DNA of 64,000 nt, taken from NCBI GenBank assembly GCA_023053545.1, contig JAKZAN010000006.1:8774351-8838350 (forward strand), read 5' to 3'. This DNA is from Lepidurus packardi (lineage: Eukaryota > Arthropoda > Branchiopoda > Notostraca > Triopsidae). Both the position numbers and the translations under genes were made by a program. Positions within the stretch are counted from its first letter, which is position 1. Every line of letters starts with the position of its first letter. The notes beneath the pieces are model-generated. The model was given only the letters and a program-made list of their open reading frames with translations, did no database searches and was not told the DNA's origin. This document shows positions 35,401 to 49,237 of the stretch, in pieces.

Positions 35401-38400
35401 ACCAATGCCTATTAGTATGCGGGTCGCTACTCAAGTAGGCGTCATGGAGTCGAAGGTCTTGGCGCAAAAAAAAGTTTTACTTTTACCTTGGTCACCTGAA
35501 ACAGGGGATGGCGGGCGATACTCTTGTTGTTCGGTGGCCACTTGAGGTTTAATTTATCCATTCTGGTACTATGTAGTGCACGTTAAACAATGAAATTCGC
35601 ACTTTCTCTGCGCCTTCAACAATATGAAAGCACTTTGTTTATACGAGTAAATTACGCAAAACTTGTGAATCCACGTACACAGATAACATGGTGCATGGTC
35701 TCTACTAACGAACTGGGCTGCAGTTACCTTTGCTGGATGGAACACAGGTACTTGGAACCCAAACTCGAAAGGCCAAGTTACTCAGGTTCTTTTGCTGGGG
35801 GTTAGGACTGCCCTCTGAAAACTTCGCGGAAAGCCTCGAGCTTTTCGTGAAACGTTAAAGAGACCTCTTACTACAGCTACAGCGAAGAACTGAAAGGCTA
35901 CGCTAGACAACCCCCAAGGCGATACACCTTCCTTTTCATTCCCTTACCTGGCCGTATTAACTCAAACCTCCTTCACCATTTCTCCCCCTCTTCCCTGCTT
36001 TCTGGTTTCTCTTGTATGTAAAGTTTGATCGAAGCGAGCCAAAAAAGAACCGCGTTTAATCTCTGTCCGCAAGCTCTAAATTTACAAACGGTGTAACCTA
36101 GCTGGTAATGCCGCCCCGTCCTGGCGTACAACCAGGAATCAACACGATGTAAAATCCATGAACAAAAATTTCTTTGAAATTATTTTTCTTTCTTTCCTTC
36201 TTTTTTTTGGGAAGACGTGAGGATTTTAGAGCATCGTACCAATTGTGCTGTTCAGTCTTCGGAAAACTGACAGTTCCATTATAGTTTTAGTTGGGAAAGA
36301 TTGCTGATGCTGACTTGAGTTTGTGGATAGTGTTTCTCGAGCTCAGCGTCTTGGAAAACCGGTTCTTGGTTTTGTTTTACTCCTGCCACATCATTTTGGG
36401 GCCTCCCTTCTTCGCTTCATTACTTATGCATTCGCTGGTAAAGCCAAGCTAAGCTATAGTTTGTTTCTTTAACACAGGAAGGATATTATTTCTTGGCGTT
36501 AAAATATAGTAATGTTAGCCGAATTTGTCAGCTAACCTCTACTGTTTCATAACCATGAATGACACGGAAACCGAATATTTCGATACGTGATATACCTCTT
36601 CTACAAAAATCGTACTTGAAAGTAAATGACTTGATCGAGCCTTTCTGCTCGTGCAGTTCAGCTTGAAACAAGAAGCAAAAGATGCAAAAACCTCGACTTT
36701 GATGGTCGGCAAGCGACTCTTTTTTATTTCTAGTTCGTGTGAAGGGGATTTCAAGGAGACGAGTTGAAATCAACGACGTAAAAAACTTAAGTAGTAACCG
36801 GCACTCTCTTGTTTTTAAAAAGATGCTTTTATACTTTTTGTATGTTATTTGGTATTGGTTCTCTTCCAATGCTTTCTACTAGCTAAGAAAAGCCCAAAAA
36901 GTTTTCGCGCCAAAAAACCGGTACTATATACGTATCTTATCCTTGGAGAACTTTTGCGTCGTAGTATCTTTCCAAGGTGAATTTACAAGAAGAGTTTATT
37001 CGAAAAGTCCAAGAAGGTCTAAGTCTTCCTTTGCGAAGGAAAACATCTCCCTCCTCAATGCTTTCAGACAGCTAGCCAGGCCTTCTTGTCTGGGGCCACA
37101 GGTAACAAAATACGGCGACTTGGGTCCTATCTGTGGTTTGACCTCCAAACATCTTAGCTCGTGCGCCATATGCTACGGTATCGCTACCCCATTTCTTCAG
37201 ATGCGACTTTAGACGTGACGTTCAGTTCGAAAAGCATTAGTGATCACGTGCCCATTTGTAGAGATTCTGTAGCACTTTCCAGGAACTATGAGCAACAATG
37301 CTAGTAATTAGTTTTCTATACAGTTAACTAATAAATTACGTAAATTACTTAAATACCAGACGTACCCGACTAGGATGAACAACTGGTGCGTGTGATAGTA
37401 CTTGGTATTACTTTTGGTTGAAAATTTCGCACTCGTAAGTTTCCTTTTCTCATTAGAAAAGGAAATGGGTATCTTTAAGAGCAGGATGAGAACTCGGATT
37501 TAGAGTGTTCTCGAAAGCCAAAAGGGTTAAAGGGCGCCACGCAGGTGGTGAACTCGGGAGGTATAAAGGTTAAAAAGGGAAGAAAGAAAACTTGATACTT
37601 TCGGAAATTTTATGCGAGACAAAAAAAGGCGCAAACAAAAACGTAGTGGGTGGACGACAGTGGCCACCTGCGCTTGGTTTCGCAGACGGTTGATTCCAAT
37701 TTACAACAAGAAAGCGAAAAAAAGCAATTGGCTAAAACGCAATATACACCATGGTGTTCTATTTTAACCAATGGACCGTCGTGATGGTTTGGCAAAAAGG
37801 GAGACCTTACTTAATCACACTTCTTGCATTTAACGCCTTCAGCCAAGCAGGGGACTATTGGCCCGTGGACTAGCTAAGATACTATCTGTTGATAAAAACT
37901 ACTATGTATATTCCATTTCTATATAATATAGATCTGGTTAAAGGGCTTCGGTCTTAGCTCGCTGGAGCAGAATAAAGCTTTGTCTTTGCTGAAATGGTAA
38001 TGTTTGTGGTGACCAGATGGTCTTTTCATCGCAAAGAAGTAGTGGCCTCGCTTTCTTTGACCCATCTAGACCAAATGTAATGCCCTTTCGTACGTTTTTA
38101 CTGCTCCTCTTGAGCTATCTTATATACCCTCGACATTCGAAGTCCATCGGGTCACCATGAGATTGTTAACATTGGTCTTATTACTTTGGGTATAAAGCTA
38201 GGGCTGCACGCTACGCTCTTCATTTTCATATTTTATGGGACTAAAACAGAAGATAAAAAGCCCAGTCCTTCGAGTGTTCACAGTCTCTCGGTTTATATTC
38301 TTCTCTCTCCCCCAGGTAGAGGTTTGGATCTCTGGGGTCGACTTACCCTCCTTGGGCGATATTACTTTTTAAGGAGTTGCGATGCTGGCGATAGCTAGGG

Positions 38401-41400
38401 CCTTTTCAGACATCTTTCTAAGCTGACTCTGCTTGGCGAAAGGCTATGGTGAATTAAAAAAAAGAATCCCCTTTTCCACCCCTGCAGACACTCCTGGACA
38501 ATAAAAAGACACTAAGCGACATATAGTGACGGAAAACAGAACTACGATGCTTCGAGTCGTCTGTTCTGGTAAGCTTACATAACCGTATTTTCTTAGGAAT
38601 ATTGTGCCCACTTTTTCCGACCCACAAAGTCATAAAGATTTTTTTTTGCATACTGAAAAGGTAGCATGTTACATTTAATCAGTCGTTGCAATTTTGCTCG
38701 CATGGTTGGCTTTCTCACTCTTTGGGAAAAGTAGTTAGTATCACGAGACTCATCAACAGACGAGTTATTTACCGCGAGAGTGTACTCCCCTGGTAGGTAG
38801 GCACCGCAAGCAAATTGTTGTTAGCATGATGACTTGAAACTTATCTAAACTAACTTAACACGGCCTTAACTTAAACATAACTCAACCCAATCTAACTTAA
38901 ATATCCTAATTCCTTTTTGCTTAACTTAACCTATAATTAAACTTAAAAAACTTCACCTAACCTAACTAATATAACCGAATCTAAATAGCCTAAAGAAACA
39001 ACCCAATTTAGCCTATCTAACCTAACCTGGACAGAATTTAATTAAATGTAACGTAATGCATTCTAACCTAAATTCTACCTAGCTTAACTTACCTAACGTA
39101 GCCCAATTTAAGCTAACAGATACGCTGGGTCAAGAGTTGCACCTTCCCGGCTGCAGTTTCCTGGCAGGAAACGCATCCAGTGGACTGCCCATAGAAATAT
39201 TAGAATGTCTAACAATTTAATATTATCGTGCCCTTATGTCATTACATATTGTAAAATTACAAGCATTTTTTTGCATGGTATATTATTTTTTCTGTATTTC
39301 ACTCTCCCGGCAGAGACGCATTTGTTAGTATCCGTGTGTCTCGTCATGGTGGTCAATCCGCAATCGTTCAATAATAAGAAACCTAGCTACAAACACACGT
39401 TATAGTGACGCCAAATAATACGCTGCTACATTGTTGTGTGGAATGCCTGTTTGATCATTAAATATACAACTAAATGCATGCTTGAGGCACATTCCTGTGC
39501 AAACCTGTAGTTTTTAACCATCAACTGACTTGTGCACTGAACTTGAGGAACACAATTCTTAAAGCAAAAGCATTTCGGTTTTTGCTTCTTTTTTCCTCTT
39601 TTTGAGTTTTTACATTTACTCTCTTTCAACGGTCTTATTTTTGTCTGGCGTGAGATGTTTTGGGGTTTGTTTATAGGCCTGTTACAACTTACAACCCAAG
39701 AGAGCTTTTGTCCATTTGGCCTGGTTTTAGAGAGTACTTTGGTATGTATAGGTAGGGAGGTTTGCTTTTCCCAGTGTTGAAGGTAGTCAAGTAAAACGCG
39801 TAACTTCCATAAACTACCATGGCAAACCGAGACCGTTACTAAACTCCTGCAGAAGTTTTTTTGGCGGTGCTTTTCACCTTGACTTTCAAAAGATCTCAAA
39901 CCTAAAGCCAAGAGCACATGGTTGACAGACCGAAATGCAGTAGTATACCGACTGGTATCTTTGCTGTGATTTCCCCCGAACTGTCTTTTTTTTGCAGCTA
40001 TGTGTCTTTTGGCGTCTTTTATTTTTAAAAAAGATGTAAGTAATATGATAAGCTTGGAAGCAAACAAAAATATTAGTTTAGGTCGAAAGACGCATCTTAA
40101 AGAGTCCCTTACTTAGCAATCGAGATATTTTGCTTCCAGCATCTGCTTAGCGCCACTGATGCGACAGGTGGTAACCGTTCGGTGTAACGGACAGGTATCG
40201 TAGGGTATCTTGTGCTTACTCAAGTTATAAGAAGTTTAGATGCAAAGGAACAGCCCAGTAACGCCTCGTAAAGCGCTTTGAAACAAAGACGAATCCCCAA
40301 AGCGGAAATAGCGTCATGCTGACCACATGCTTTCACTTCCTAAACGTCATCCGGCTGAGGTTCTAAGCTATGTCCGGCAAATCCCTTCTGTCTGGACGTG
40401 ATGGAGAGCAAAGTGACCCTTTTAAGAGCCGGAACCAAGAAGTGTGATTGGAAAGGAAAGCAGAGGATTACGGATTACCATAGCTAAAGCTGTTGCGAAA
40501 GCTCAACTTTACTATTGCCGGTACTGCCACTTCTTTGCAATTGCATTAAGCAATATGCGTATTGGGCCCATTCGTTATTGCGACATTGAGATATCGGATT
40601 CGTTTCCAAGCCTATAAAATGTTGCGGGAGTATAAACATTGTCATATTGCGCAGTTTTTTTTATGAGCTTGTTTGTCTGTAAGGCTTTTTCCAGGTTCTT
40701 GGTTGGTGGGCGTCCACTTTGGTGGGCCTTGGAAGAAGACCTCCCATCCTTCGCGAGGAAGTCGGTGGCTAGTAAACCCACCAGCATCGCTGTTTCGACT
40801 TTTAAAGAAACTTTCCGTAGCCCACAAGTCACGTACTATAAATAAGCTATCGGAATGGTTGTTTTTTACATGGTCCATGCACTAAACCTAAAATTTATGT
40901 CTGCTTTATGTGTTAGAGGGGCACAGTACGTAGGTGGCATACCACCACCAAAGATTCGTAGAAAACCAACCTTACGAACATTCCGAACTAGAGGAATGCA
41001 GGACGTCAATGTTTCCTGCTCTTTGGAATGGAATCTAGTCTGATATGCATCCTTGAGTGACAAGCACGACAATAAAACCCATTTTTTTGCGCAGGTGTTT
41101 TTGAATTGAAACGGGCATGTTTCCTTGAATGACTCCACTTTTAAGTCTTATCAAGTGCACACACCTCCGAACCACTTTTCAATGTAAAAAACGATGAGAA
41201 CAAATGTGTGGAATGGTGATGAGCTTACCTGGACTGCACTATTTAGGAAGCAGTTGTTCTGGCCCGGTTCGTTCAATAGTCCTTTTGTCGTTGTAAGAGC
41301 CATGGAATCCCGAGACTGCTTGTTGTTACTCTGGTACAAAAGATCACGCGCATCAGGGGTGAGGTTGTGATGCGGAGATGATAGGACGACAGGCGAAGGG

Positions 41401-41405
41401 GTCAT
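23422..41405 (-). CDS. USP53/USP54-type ubiquitin hydrolase (echinus-like)
   Basis: Nine coding exons: 41229-41405, 32167-32259, 29144-29278, 28772-28936, 28561-28695, 27409-28508, 27184-27349, 26561-26942, 23422-26501; 5,433 nt, about 1,810 residues. The N-terminal USP domain has the Cys box [15 protein letters not shown] (Cys52), then [33 protein letters not shown], and [19 protein letters not shown]. The His box is [14 protein letters not shown] (His314), followed by [13 protein letters not shown] (Asp331/332). These are the USP53/USP54 arrangements; the vertebrate proteins were long called inactive but act on Lys63 chains, and all three catalytic positions are present here. A helical segment ([20 protein letters not shown]) matches the family's middle region. 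The long last exon encodes a disordered Pro/Ser/Gln-rich tail ending in a CX2CX11CX2C motif. Start chosen at ATG 41405 ([10 protein letters not shown]). Confidence 0.93.
29279..32166. other. Intron 2 of the USP53/54 gene
   Basis: 2.9-kb intron on the minus strand, donor AAG|GTAAGG at 32166 and acceptor ACATAG before 29278. No recognisable nested gene; frames of 60-75 codons on both strands have no domain. Contains an 18-nt C homopolymer. Confidence 0.7.
30072..30089 (+). repeat. Homopolymer C tract (18 nt)
   Basis: Uninterrupted run of 18 C on the plus strand (G on the transcribed strand of the USP53/54 pre-mRNA), in intron 2. Length may be unreliable because homopolymers are prone to sequencing error. 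Confidence 0.9.
35323..35359 (+). repeat. 19-bp tandem duplication
   Basis: AATGATAAAGCTAAACTTA is followed directly by AATGATAAAGCTAAACTA within USP53/54 intron 1. A simple two-copy slippage product. Confidence 0.85.
38840..39117 (+). repeat. Degenerate CTAA/CCTAA-rich tract
   Basis: About 280 bp dominated by variants of TAACCTAA, CTAACTTAA and CTTAACTTA on the plus strand, for example TTCACCTAACCTAACTAAT and CTATCTAACCTAACC. It resembles an eroded interstitial copy of the arthropod telomere repeat (TTAGG)n / (CCTAA)n, but could also be a simple-sequence region. Lies in USP53/54 intron 1. Confidence 0.6.
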
Positions 41406-44400
41406 TTTCAATATCCGAATTTATACAGTACACGTTCGAAACTCAATTGCTATGCAAAAATGCCAGCTATTCTCCTAGGAATGCGAAACATATGGTTATT
41501 CTTAGGTTGACACAATAGCACAATAGACATCCAGAACATCGAGTAGCGAAATAGGTAGAGATCGGGAATAAAATTTTCCTTTCTAAAGCCTGCAACCAGA
41601 CACGACCGGCAAGCCAAGTGTGTGTTTATGGCCACAAGTTTCTCGTATCAAGAGGGGCTCGGATGAATGGAATATGCTGCACAGGAGAAAAGTATTGGGT
41701 TAAGGAAATCTCTCGAGCACAACGTACAGTGCCTTTTACACATACACACGTTTTGAATAACTTTAGTTAGTCCCCAAAAGAGGAGCTTGCAAATAACGGG
41801 GTACATTTTACCTATTCCTGTATACTGTAAAGAACACACGCATTCCAGTTTCCAGTTATTCAGATCTATTCACGCGATCCTAAGCATTTCTTGGATTCTA
41901 AGTTTACGACTACATTTTCTGCCACCCGGCAGGTAAAAAAAAAAATCCTGCAATGACCGGTTTCTACCTTTCATGAAAATGACAATAACCGGTCTTAACT
42001 TTTATGTATAATAGGGTTAACCTAACTTAGAAGCCTTCCCACGATGGGATTTTTTAAAATAAGTTTGTTGCTTTCTTTTCATTTTCCGACCGTTGAACTA
42101 GGAAGGCTTAAACTTATATGTCAAAAGAAGTTGGCTTGTCGCTCTTCTTGACAAGAGGTGTTCCATGATTATGTTAGGAGCCTGAGTGGAAGATGCCCTT
42201 TCAAGGGAGTGGCACGACCACCGAAGACAAAGTCTGCACTAGAAATAGTCTTCAGTATAATCCCTATTATTAAACTAAAATATTAACTCCGGAAAATAAC
42301 TTGAATTTTGTCCTGTGATTTGCATTCACTACCAAGAGCATTCTTTTTACAGCGTGCCACTTTTGGACATACCTAAGTACAATAACTGCTGGCAATAACA
42401 AAAAGAAAATTTCTGGAATTTTTAAAAATCAAATTAGCTTGAATTTGGAGCGATAAGCTAAGATAATAAAAAAAAAATCTAGAAATTGATTTTGGGCCTA
42501 GTTCTGGTGGGGGTAAATAGGAATGTGGTTGGAAACGCCCCCTAACGCTTAGTTTCGGGTAGGACCTTCATGACCCTCATCTTATCCAAAGTTGCCACAA
42601 GCTTTTGCTGTATTATTTGATCCTGGCGATGCTGAGCTCAGTGGGAAGAAAAATAATACAATAACAAATTGCCAGAGTACAATATTCCTCACGTCCCTAG
42701 GGAGAAAATCACGTACTCTGGTACCATGATTCCCCCGGAGTGCCCGGGCCCTGCATACCATCATGCATCAAGAGGTGATTATTTTTCTGGTCTTTTGCTA
42801 AACGCTCAACCTTGGGGGCTAGATAGCCTTTCAGTGTGCCAAGCGAAAAATAAACCCTAGGCTTAGATTCCAAGGGTCTTTACGTCTTTCACGCTTCGAG
42901 ATAAGAATGTTTACTAAGAAGCATCGATACTTTGGAAACATTTAAAGCTAACACAAAAAAAAATCCTGCCTAATGTGGCGTATAACTCTTTCTGGCTACG
43001 TACTTGGACCTGTAAGTCACCCTAACTGAAAATCAAATTCTTACTACAAATTCTTTCTTGCTTCTCTGTATATGTTTTCCTTCAGGCTAACAGCAAACCA
43101 ATCGACGCCCCTCGTTTTGCAAAACAACTTGAAACTTGCACAACTGACAGTAATTTGCAATAGTGATTACGTAAACCACTAGCATTATGTATATAAGAAA
43201 CTGTCTCTTTGTACTATAAAGGCGTAGAAGTTTAGCAGTCATACAAATAATTGAGCAGTTCTAAGAGTTATTTGTTTTTGGGCTTTCTGAACATATTTAG
43301 GCTAGCGGGAGTTTTATTTAGGTTTAAACGTGTTACTCGCTCCGGATGTGTATCCTTCCTTTCACGTTTAAAGCACATGAGTCGACCACGTTTGCACAAC
43401 CTAGGTTTGAGAGTTTAAACAGGTGTTCTCAAAGGAAACATCTCAGATTTTTGGATACCAGCTTGGACTTCCTCCTTTTCGTTCGAGAGATAAATTGTTA
43501 TAGGAATTGAGGTTGGCTGTCCTTTATTACGCATTTAATGAACCATGACCCTGCATCGCTAATGATAATAGCTTTCGGCTTGAATGCCCTATCCAATCGT
43601 TCGTTAACTTGCAGTGAACTTGTTCTTCTATGGGTGAGATGACACCTCGATTAATTTAATGTCCTTTCAAGGTTCATGGATGATATTCATTCTTATTATC
43701 TACGTTGCTACTTAGCATATGTACGATAGGCAATTTGCTTATGTGGCAAGCTATGCGGCTTATTCAATAAACCGTGTATACCTCGAGTTGACTCACCGGA
43801 TTGCATTACTCCGAGCAGGGTAGGTTATTTTGCATAATGCCTAGCTTTTGGGGTCAAGTTTAAGCCACGTTACAAGCTCTGCTTACGTATTCCGATACAT
43901 CTCTGGGAGCGTAATTACGAGTAACAAGAACAAAAGAGTTAGGGGAAGGTCCTTGGGGAAGTCTTGAAAGTCGTTTGTTAATTTTAATTAGCGCTAGGGA
44001 TGCTAAACCGTAATTATTTTTTTTAAATCAAAATTAATTAAATAATAATATAATAAATAAACATCGGCCAGCCTATTGAAAGAACGATAAATAGCGATCT
44101 ACAAATGTTGAATTGTGATTTACGTAAAAGTACTAGGGCGTTCTTACCTTGAGAGTAAAATAGGTTATCCATGAACGTTTTGTATTTCCTAGTTGGTAGG
44201 TGAAACACAACTACGGCCGGAAACACTTGTTTGTTGTAGTACACAAACACTTTTGCATATTAGGATCCGAGCGAAACCCAAAATTTGAACTGCAAAATTT
44301 TATGTGAAGAGAATATCGTAGGCAAAAATACGACCGTTTTACATTTCACGTTCTCACAAAGGCAAAGGTTCTAGCGGGACTGTAGGAGCCGAAAAGAACC

Positions 44401-47400
44401 TTGGATCCCGAGAGCACTGTGAGACGCACAGATTGCTGTGGGGTTCCAGTGGGCGACGAATAAAAAGGGAGGCTAGAAAGCGGAGGGGTGATAACCTTTA
44501 CCTGCATATACTTGGACTGGCAGCATAGCTAAATTTCCGCTCTATACAACTAGCCTTGGTGGTACTATAGCAACGCACCTGATGCGACTAGTCTCTCTAG
44601 TGTGACGCTACATAAGCATATCGGACTAGACTATCACGCCCGCTGCTTTACGTCATTTTACCCCCTAATGCGCAATTTTCTAAATACGGGACAGCACGGT
44701 TGCCATGCAGGCGAGAATACTTGCCAATAATATAGGGGGTGACTTGCTACACTTCCTTGCATAAGTAGCTAATAAAATGTGTGGATGATAAGAGGCGTGA
44801 CGAGACAAAACTCATCTTGGTCTCTTTACAAAGCAAAAAAAAAATGCGCTTGCAAAGCACAAATGACCGTGGTTTAGATTGTCCTGTATGCAAAAGCTAC
44901 AGAAATAAACCAAGGATCCAGTTTCCCACCCTTGGAAAAGACTTTTCCGAGTCTCTTGCTAACTTTTAGAATTACGGTCTATTTGTTTTGGGTTTAAAGT
45001 TTGCACGCTATGAACTTATTGCTTTTATTTTCTTTGAAACGAGATAAATATGCATGCTTCATGATTATTATATGGCTCTGGGATCGTGGTATTCCAAAGG
45101 GTCAGACCTATTCTTCTGGGTTTAACTTGACCGTTGCCTGAAGGTCTCCCAGCTCTACCTCCCGTCTATGTATCAAACGCTGCAGTCCACCTAGACTGCC
45201 GCACTGGCGCCTTAACTATACGCTGTTAACCCCAGGTAACAGTTGAGAGGAGGTTCTGGCGTCTGGCGTCCAAAAAAATATAGTATTGCCTCGGGTCTTA
45301 CTACGACACTATACACAGAGGAATTATAGCGTATATAGCATTGTATGCTTGCAAAAAATTAAATCTTCTATGAGAGTCGTGTGTTGGGTTCAAAGCTACC
45401 AAAATTTTTTTTAGTTCCAGCTAATTATATTGATAGATGTTATTATTCTAAGAGGGAAAATAATTGCCTGTTTGTCCGAAATCCTAGGGAGTTTTTCTAA
45501 TGATCAGTTGATCCAACTTCCAAACCCAAGAAGCTAACCAAATAGCTTTTACGTGTGACTTTTGTTTGGTATTAGTTTTAGTTTTGTTCTTGAAGATTAA
45601 AGCAACAGGGATGAGCCTCAGCTTTCAATGCAGGTGAAATGTATGCTAATTTTAGATATTAGTCGTGGGAAAACAATATGTACTCTTAAGTTTTTGACGA
45701 TGGTTTAGCAAAAATAAATTACCATTCTGTATCGGCTCCGGAGGACCCCGTGTTTTGGCGCTGTTAGGGGGTCCAAGCAGCAGGACATCACGAGGAGTAT
45801 TCATATTCACTTGGAGCAGGAGGTCGCCTGCTGCCAGCTGTCTGCGGCGCTGACAAACCAAAGAAAGACGAACGGTCCCCTTCTTCAACTTTTTCCGTCT
45901 CTTTGATTCTTTTCAGTCATAAAGGTTAAAGAAACGGAAACCCCAGTTTGCAATCTTTGTCCGGCACGTCAACTAAAAGTTCTGGATCTATTATGAAACG
46001 TTCTTTTGTAGAGAACCTTTCGCTGTTTTCTTGGAACATTGCGCACGTTCCCGGCCATGGAAAAATTGTATAAAAGAACCCATACGTTAGACCTTTTAAG
46101 GTTGGATTACAATAGGTAGATTGAGTTGGAAGGAAAAGTCGATTTCTTAATTGGATCGTCCAGTTCTTTTCGACTTCTTGGCGTGTGTCGCGGCTTTTTA
46201 TTGGAAATCCGTCAAGCAAATCCGTCGTTTGAGCGAATCGAAAAGTTTGGTATGATTGGTGCGATACACATCTGAGTTTTGAATTGGCATGGCGCCAGTG
46301 AAGGTTTATATTTTCTCAGAGCACTACAGTCAACCACTCTAATAACCCGCAGGTTTAGATTGCGGATTGATAGGATCTCGATGGATATTGAATATTCCAT
46401 ATTCGTGTTTTTAGTTGCGTAAACACAGCTCAACATCTCAAATAACCTTACACATATATATAGTCTGTATCATTTTAACTGTCTTTATTTGGTACGGCGT
46501 CAAAGACATGGTCATGGGAACATTAATTACAGCACCCTCCTCGTCTATCCCCTCTTGCTCCGCAAAGTAAAAGCAACTTGTTCCCACGCCTTTCCCGCGG
46601 GCCGGACATAACTACTTTACGCTATAATTGCTGTATTTCGGCCACGTGTGTTGTACTTGGAAACCCTCGTCAAAGCAAAAAGTCGACGGGGTGATCTAGA
46701 TCGCGTGATGTACCAGCCGTAGATTTAGTCTTAACCGACAAAAAACATTTTTACCATTTTAAGGAGTTTTGAATGTCTTTTGTTATTGTTTAATTAAAAG
46801 TGCCATTCTAAACTTTAGAAGATTAGGAAAGTTAGTCTATCTTTCAGTTTCTAAGATCAAGTGTAACATGCAAAGGGCAAATGTAGTTCTGTATGTAATT
46901 TGATGTGTATAAGTGATGTGAACTAAGGGTGAGCCATTTGGTAACTATTCTAAGCGTATTGCGTCAGAGTTTGCTTTTTCTATTTAGCTAAATCAAATTT
47001 TAAAGTATAAAACGTTGATCAGAAATATCTAATACCGTGAGATAAAAGAAAACTACGGATTTTTTTATGTCCACTTTCACCCCGGGGAACATGTGATCTT
47101 TGTGGCTTTTGACCTGAGGTAATGATAGGTCTTTTTGTCGTGCAGCTGAAAGGGAACAATGTAAGCGTAAGTTAATTTACCTTTTCTGTTTCATGCGTTT
47201 TCCTTTTGGCGCAAAAAAGTATGACTCTCCTGCCCTGCTTTTCTGTGGAGCATGATTATTACAGAAGAATAACAGAAAACAAGAGTGTCACCTAGCAAAT
47301 TATTCAAAATAACTAAAAATGTTAAGCCTTTTTTAATTTTTTTACATAGGGTTCAAAGACGAGGAGGTTCCTGTACAGTTTACCAGTACAAAGAAAACCA

Positions 47401-49237
47401 TTAACTACGGGAAATGCATGAAAAGTGAGGTTACTTAAAGATAACTCAAGTCTTTTTATCTTCTCTGGAAATCTTCCACCCAAGCTGATACTGTGCATCC
47501 TGTAATTAACCATCATACAAAGAAATCTGTCCTCGGCGTACGACAGGTACCACGCACATAGCAAGGGAAAGGAGTAAATGTGATTGGCTTTGAACTTTCG
47601 GTCAATTCCCTTATAAGGGGAATTTTTTGCAGTTGATAAGGTTGATAGGACTATTTTTGGAAAATTAAGTTCTGTGAATGCCCTTCAAGAGCCGGTGATT
47701 AAGCGAGCGTGAACAATGTAATGAAGGGCATCAGTGTTTGCACCCACTCGATGTACACCACAACCGGTAACAGGGAGAGCGAACCGCACTAGCGTTGTTA
47801 TTTCCTACTAGTTAATTTAGTGTCCTTTTCCCCCTTCGTTACAGACGAGTGCGCAGCTTTAAATGCCCCGTATGTGGTTTTGTACTTAAAGTGGAATCGC
47901 AGGAAAAAACGGACCGTGGGAAAAAGCGAAATGCTAAGTACTTGCTATTCAGCTACTCTTTCCATTTTTCCGCAAACGATTTCGAAATCCACATATATCA
48001 GAATATTTATGTTTATTAGTACAGGTCAAGCTTGGAATAGGTACATTGTCGGACACAATCTTTGTGGTTGAAAAATTGCTGTGCACAATAGTTCGTTCCT
48101 TACTTGACGGACCATTGAGCCTTTTTTCACCTTCGTAGCAATCAAGCTGGTCATCTCTGCTGTGTGACACTCACCGGAAGTTAGGGTTCCATGTAGAAAG
48201 GTTTCGTTGGGTTGTAGATCGTAGACTGGATGATACTAACAACCTTTTAGCAGCAGACGGAAAAGAGGATACGCAGGAAAAAACAACCCCTCACTTTCTT
48301 TATTAATGCTATAGGGGTGAACGATTTAGTACTGTAGTTGTTTTCTCGTAAAACAGGTCCAAAATCAGTTAGAATCCGGTCAGTAGATGTACAGCAATCA
48401 AGAACTAATGTGCCATATCCTCGTATAAATACTATGAACAAAAGTACCATGTAGTGAATTTACTTAGCTAGTTAGTTTTACATGATTTGAGGAAAATAAC
48501 TGTATATATGTAGCCTTTTAAATGACAGAGGCAATCAAAGACTTAATATCAGTCGGAGTTAAGTTATATAAGAACAGCTTTCTAAGCTTTCCATTTCTTG
48601 TTACGCACGTCTGCTCTGTCATCGTCCAAGCAAACAAGTTCGAAAAGGAACGCTGTTTTCCTGCATTCAGATTAGGAACTGGTGCATGCAAAAAGAACCT
48701 TTTTACCTCAATTCATTTATGCAACAAGTAGGGACGTTGTTGCAAAAGAAAGCTTGTACATGATTTAGATGCTCTGATGTCAGATTTAGGCTCTTATAAA
48801 CAATCAATGAGTACAGTATAACCATATAATTCCTTTACCTATGGTCTAGCTAATAAAAAGTGTCAGTTGACGGTTCATAGCTTCAGTGTATGACACTTGT
48901 AACTTCGAAACAGGTAAAGAAGATTTGAACAAAGACAAGTAATGTTAAAGGACAGGCCATTGAAGCTTTTCGCGACACACAATGGCTTGGCGTCACGTAC
49001 TACAAGTCAAGCAGTTGGAGAAGCTCTCCTTAGATGTTGACTAGGCTAAGTTTTTACCGTTCAGTGAACATGCAGGACGATGGGTATTGCTCGAGCATCG
49101 CAAGCAGCTTCCTCATGACCCCATTCGATACTTGTAAGTACTCCTCTCTCGGTGCATCTTCTTCAATAGTGTCTTCTCAGCTCCGCGTGATGAAGTATAC
49201 CTGCGCGTAGTGTTTTAAAGAAAATTAATTTGATCAA
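41406..49237. other. 7.8-kb region without a recognised gene
   Basis: Holds the promoter/5' UTR of the USP53/54 gene at its left end and the 5' flank of the first secreted-protein gene at its right. All open frames are below 100 codons, overlap on both strands and show no domain. A 21-bp imperfect palindrome AATTCCCTTATAAGGGGAATT lies at 47604-47624 and an AT-rich stretch at about 44020-44060. I see no tRNA, TIR element or conserved block. Distant regulatory DNA is possible but unsupported. Confidence 0.5.

Larger units (their letters stand above)
32260..41228. other. Intron 1 of the USP53/54 gene (9 kb)
   Basis: 8.97 kb between the Cys-box exon and the VLWHLDIF exon. I found no gene with domain support on either strand. 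The longest frame is minus 39426-40067 (213 codons, Lys/Ser-rich, no homology I know). It contains a CTAA-rich tract and a short tandem duplication, listed separately. The size stands out against the 57-600 bp introns of nearby genes. Confidence 0.65.

Noticed and set aside
38840-39117. True telomere end
   Set aside because: Heavily degenerate repeats lying inside an intron with kilobases of unique DNA on both sides.
39426-40067. 213-codon minus-strand open frame in USP53/54 intron 1
   Set aside because: Lys/Ser-rich, no domain, no splice or promoter context; the length is possible by chance in an AT-rich 9-kb intron. RNA-seq could rescue it.
47604-47624. Palindrome AATTCCCTTATAAGGGGAATT as a regulatory operator
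   Set aside because: Isolated, imperfect by one base and not near a recognised gene start; expected by chance at this scale.
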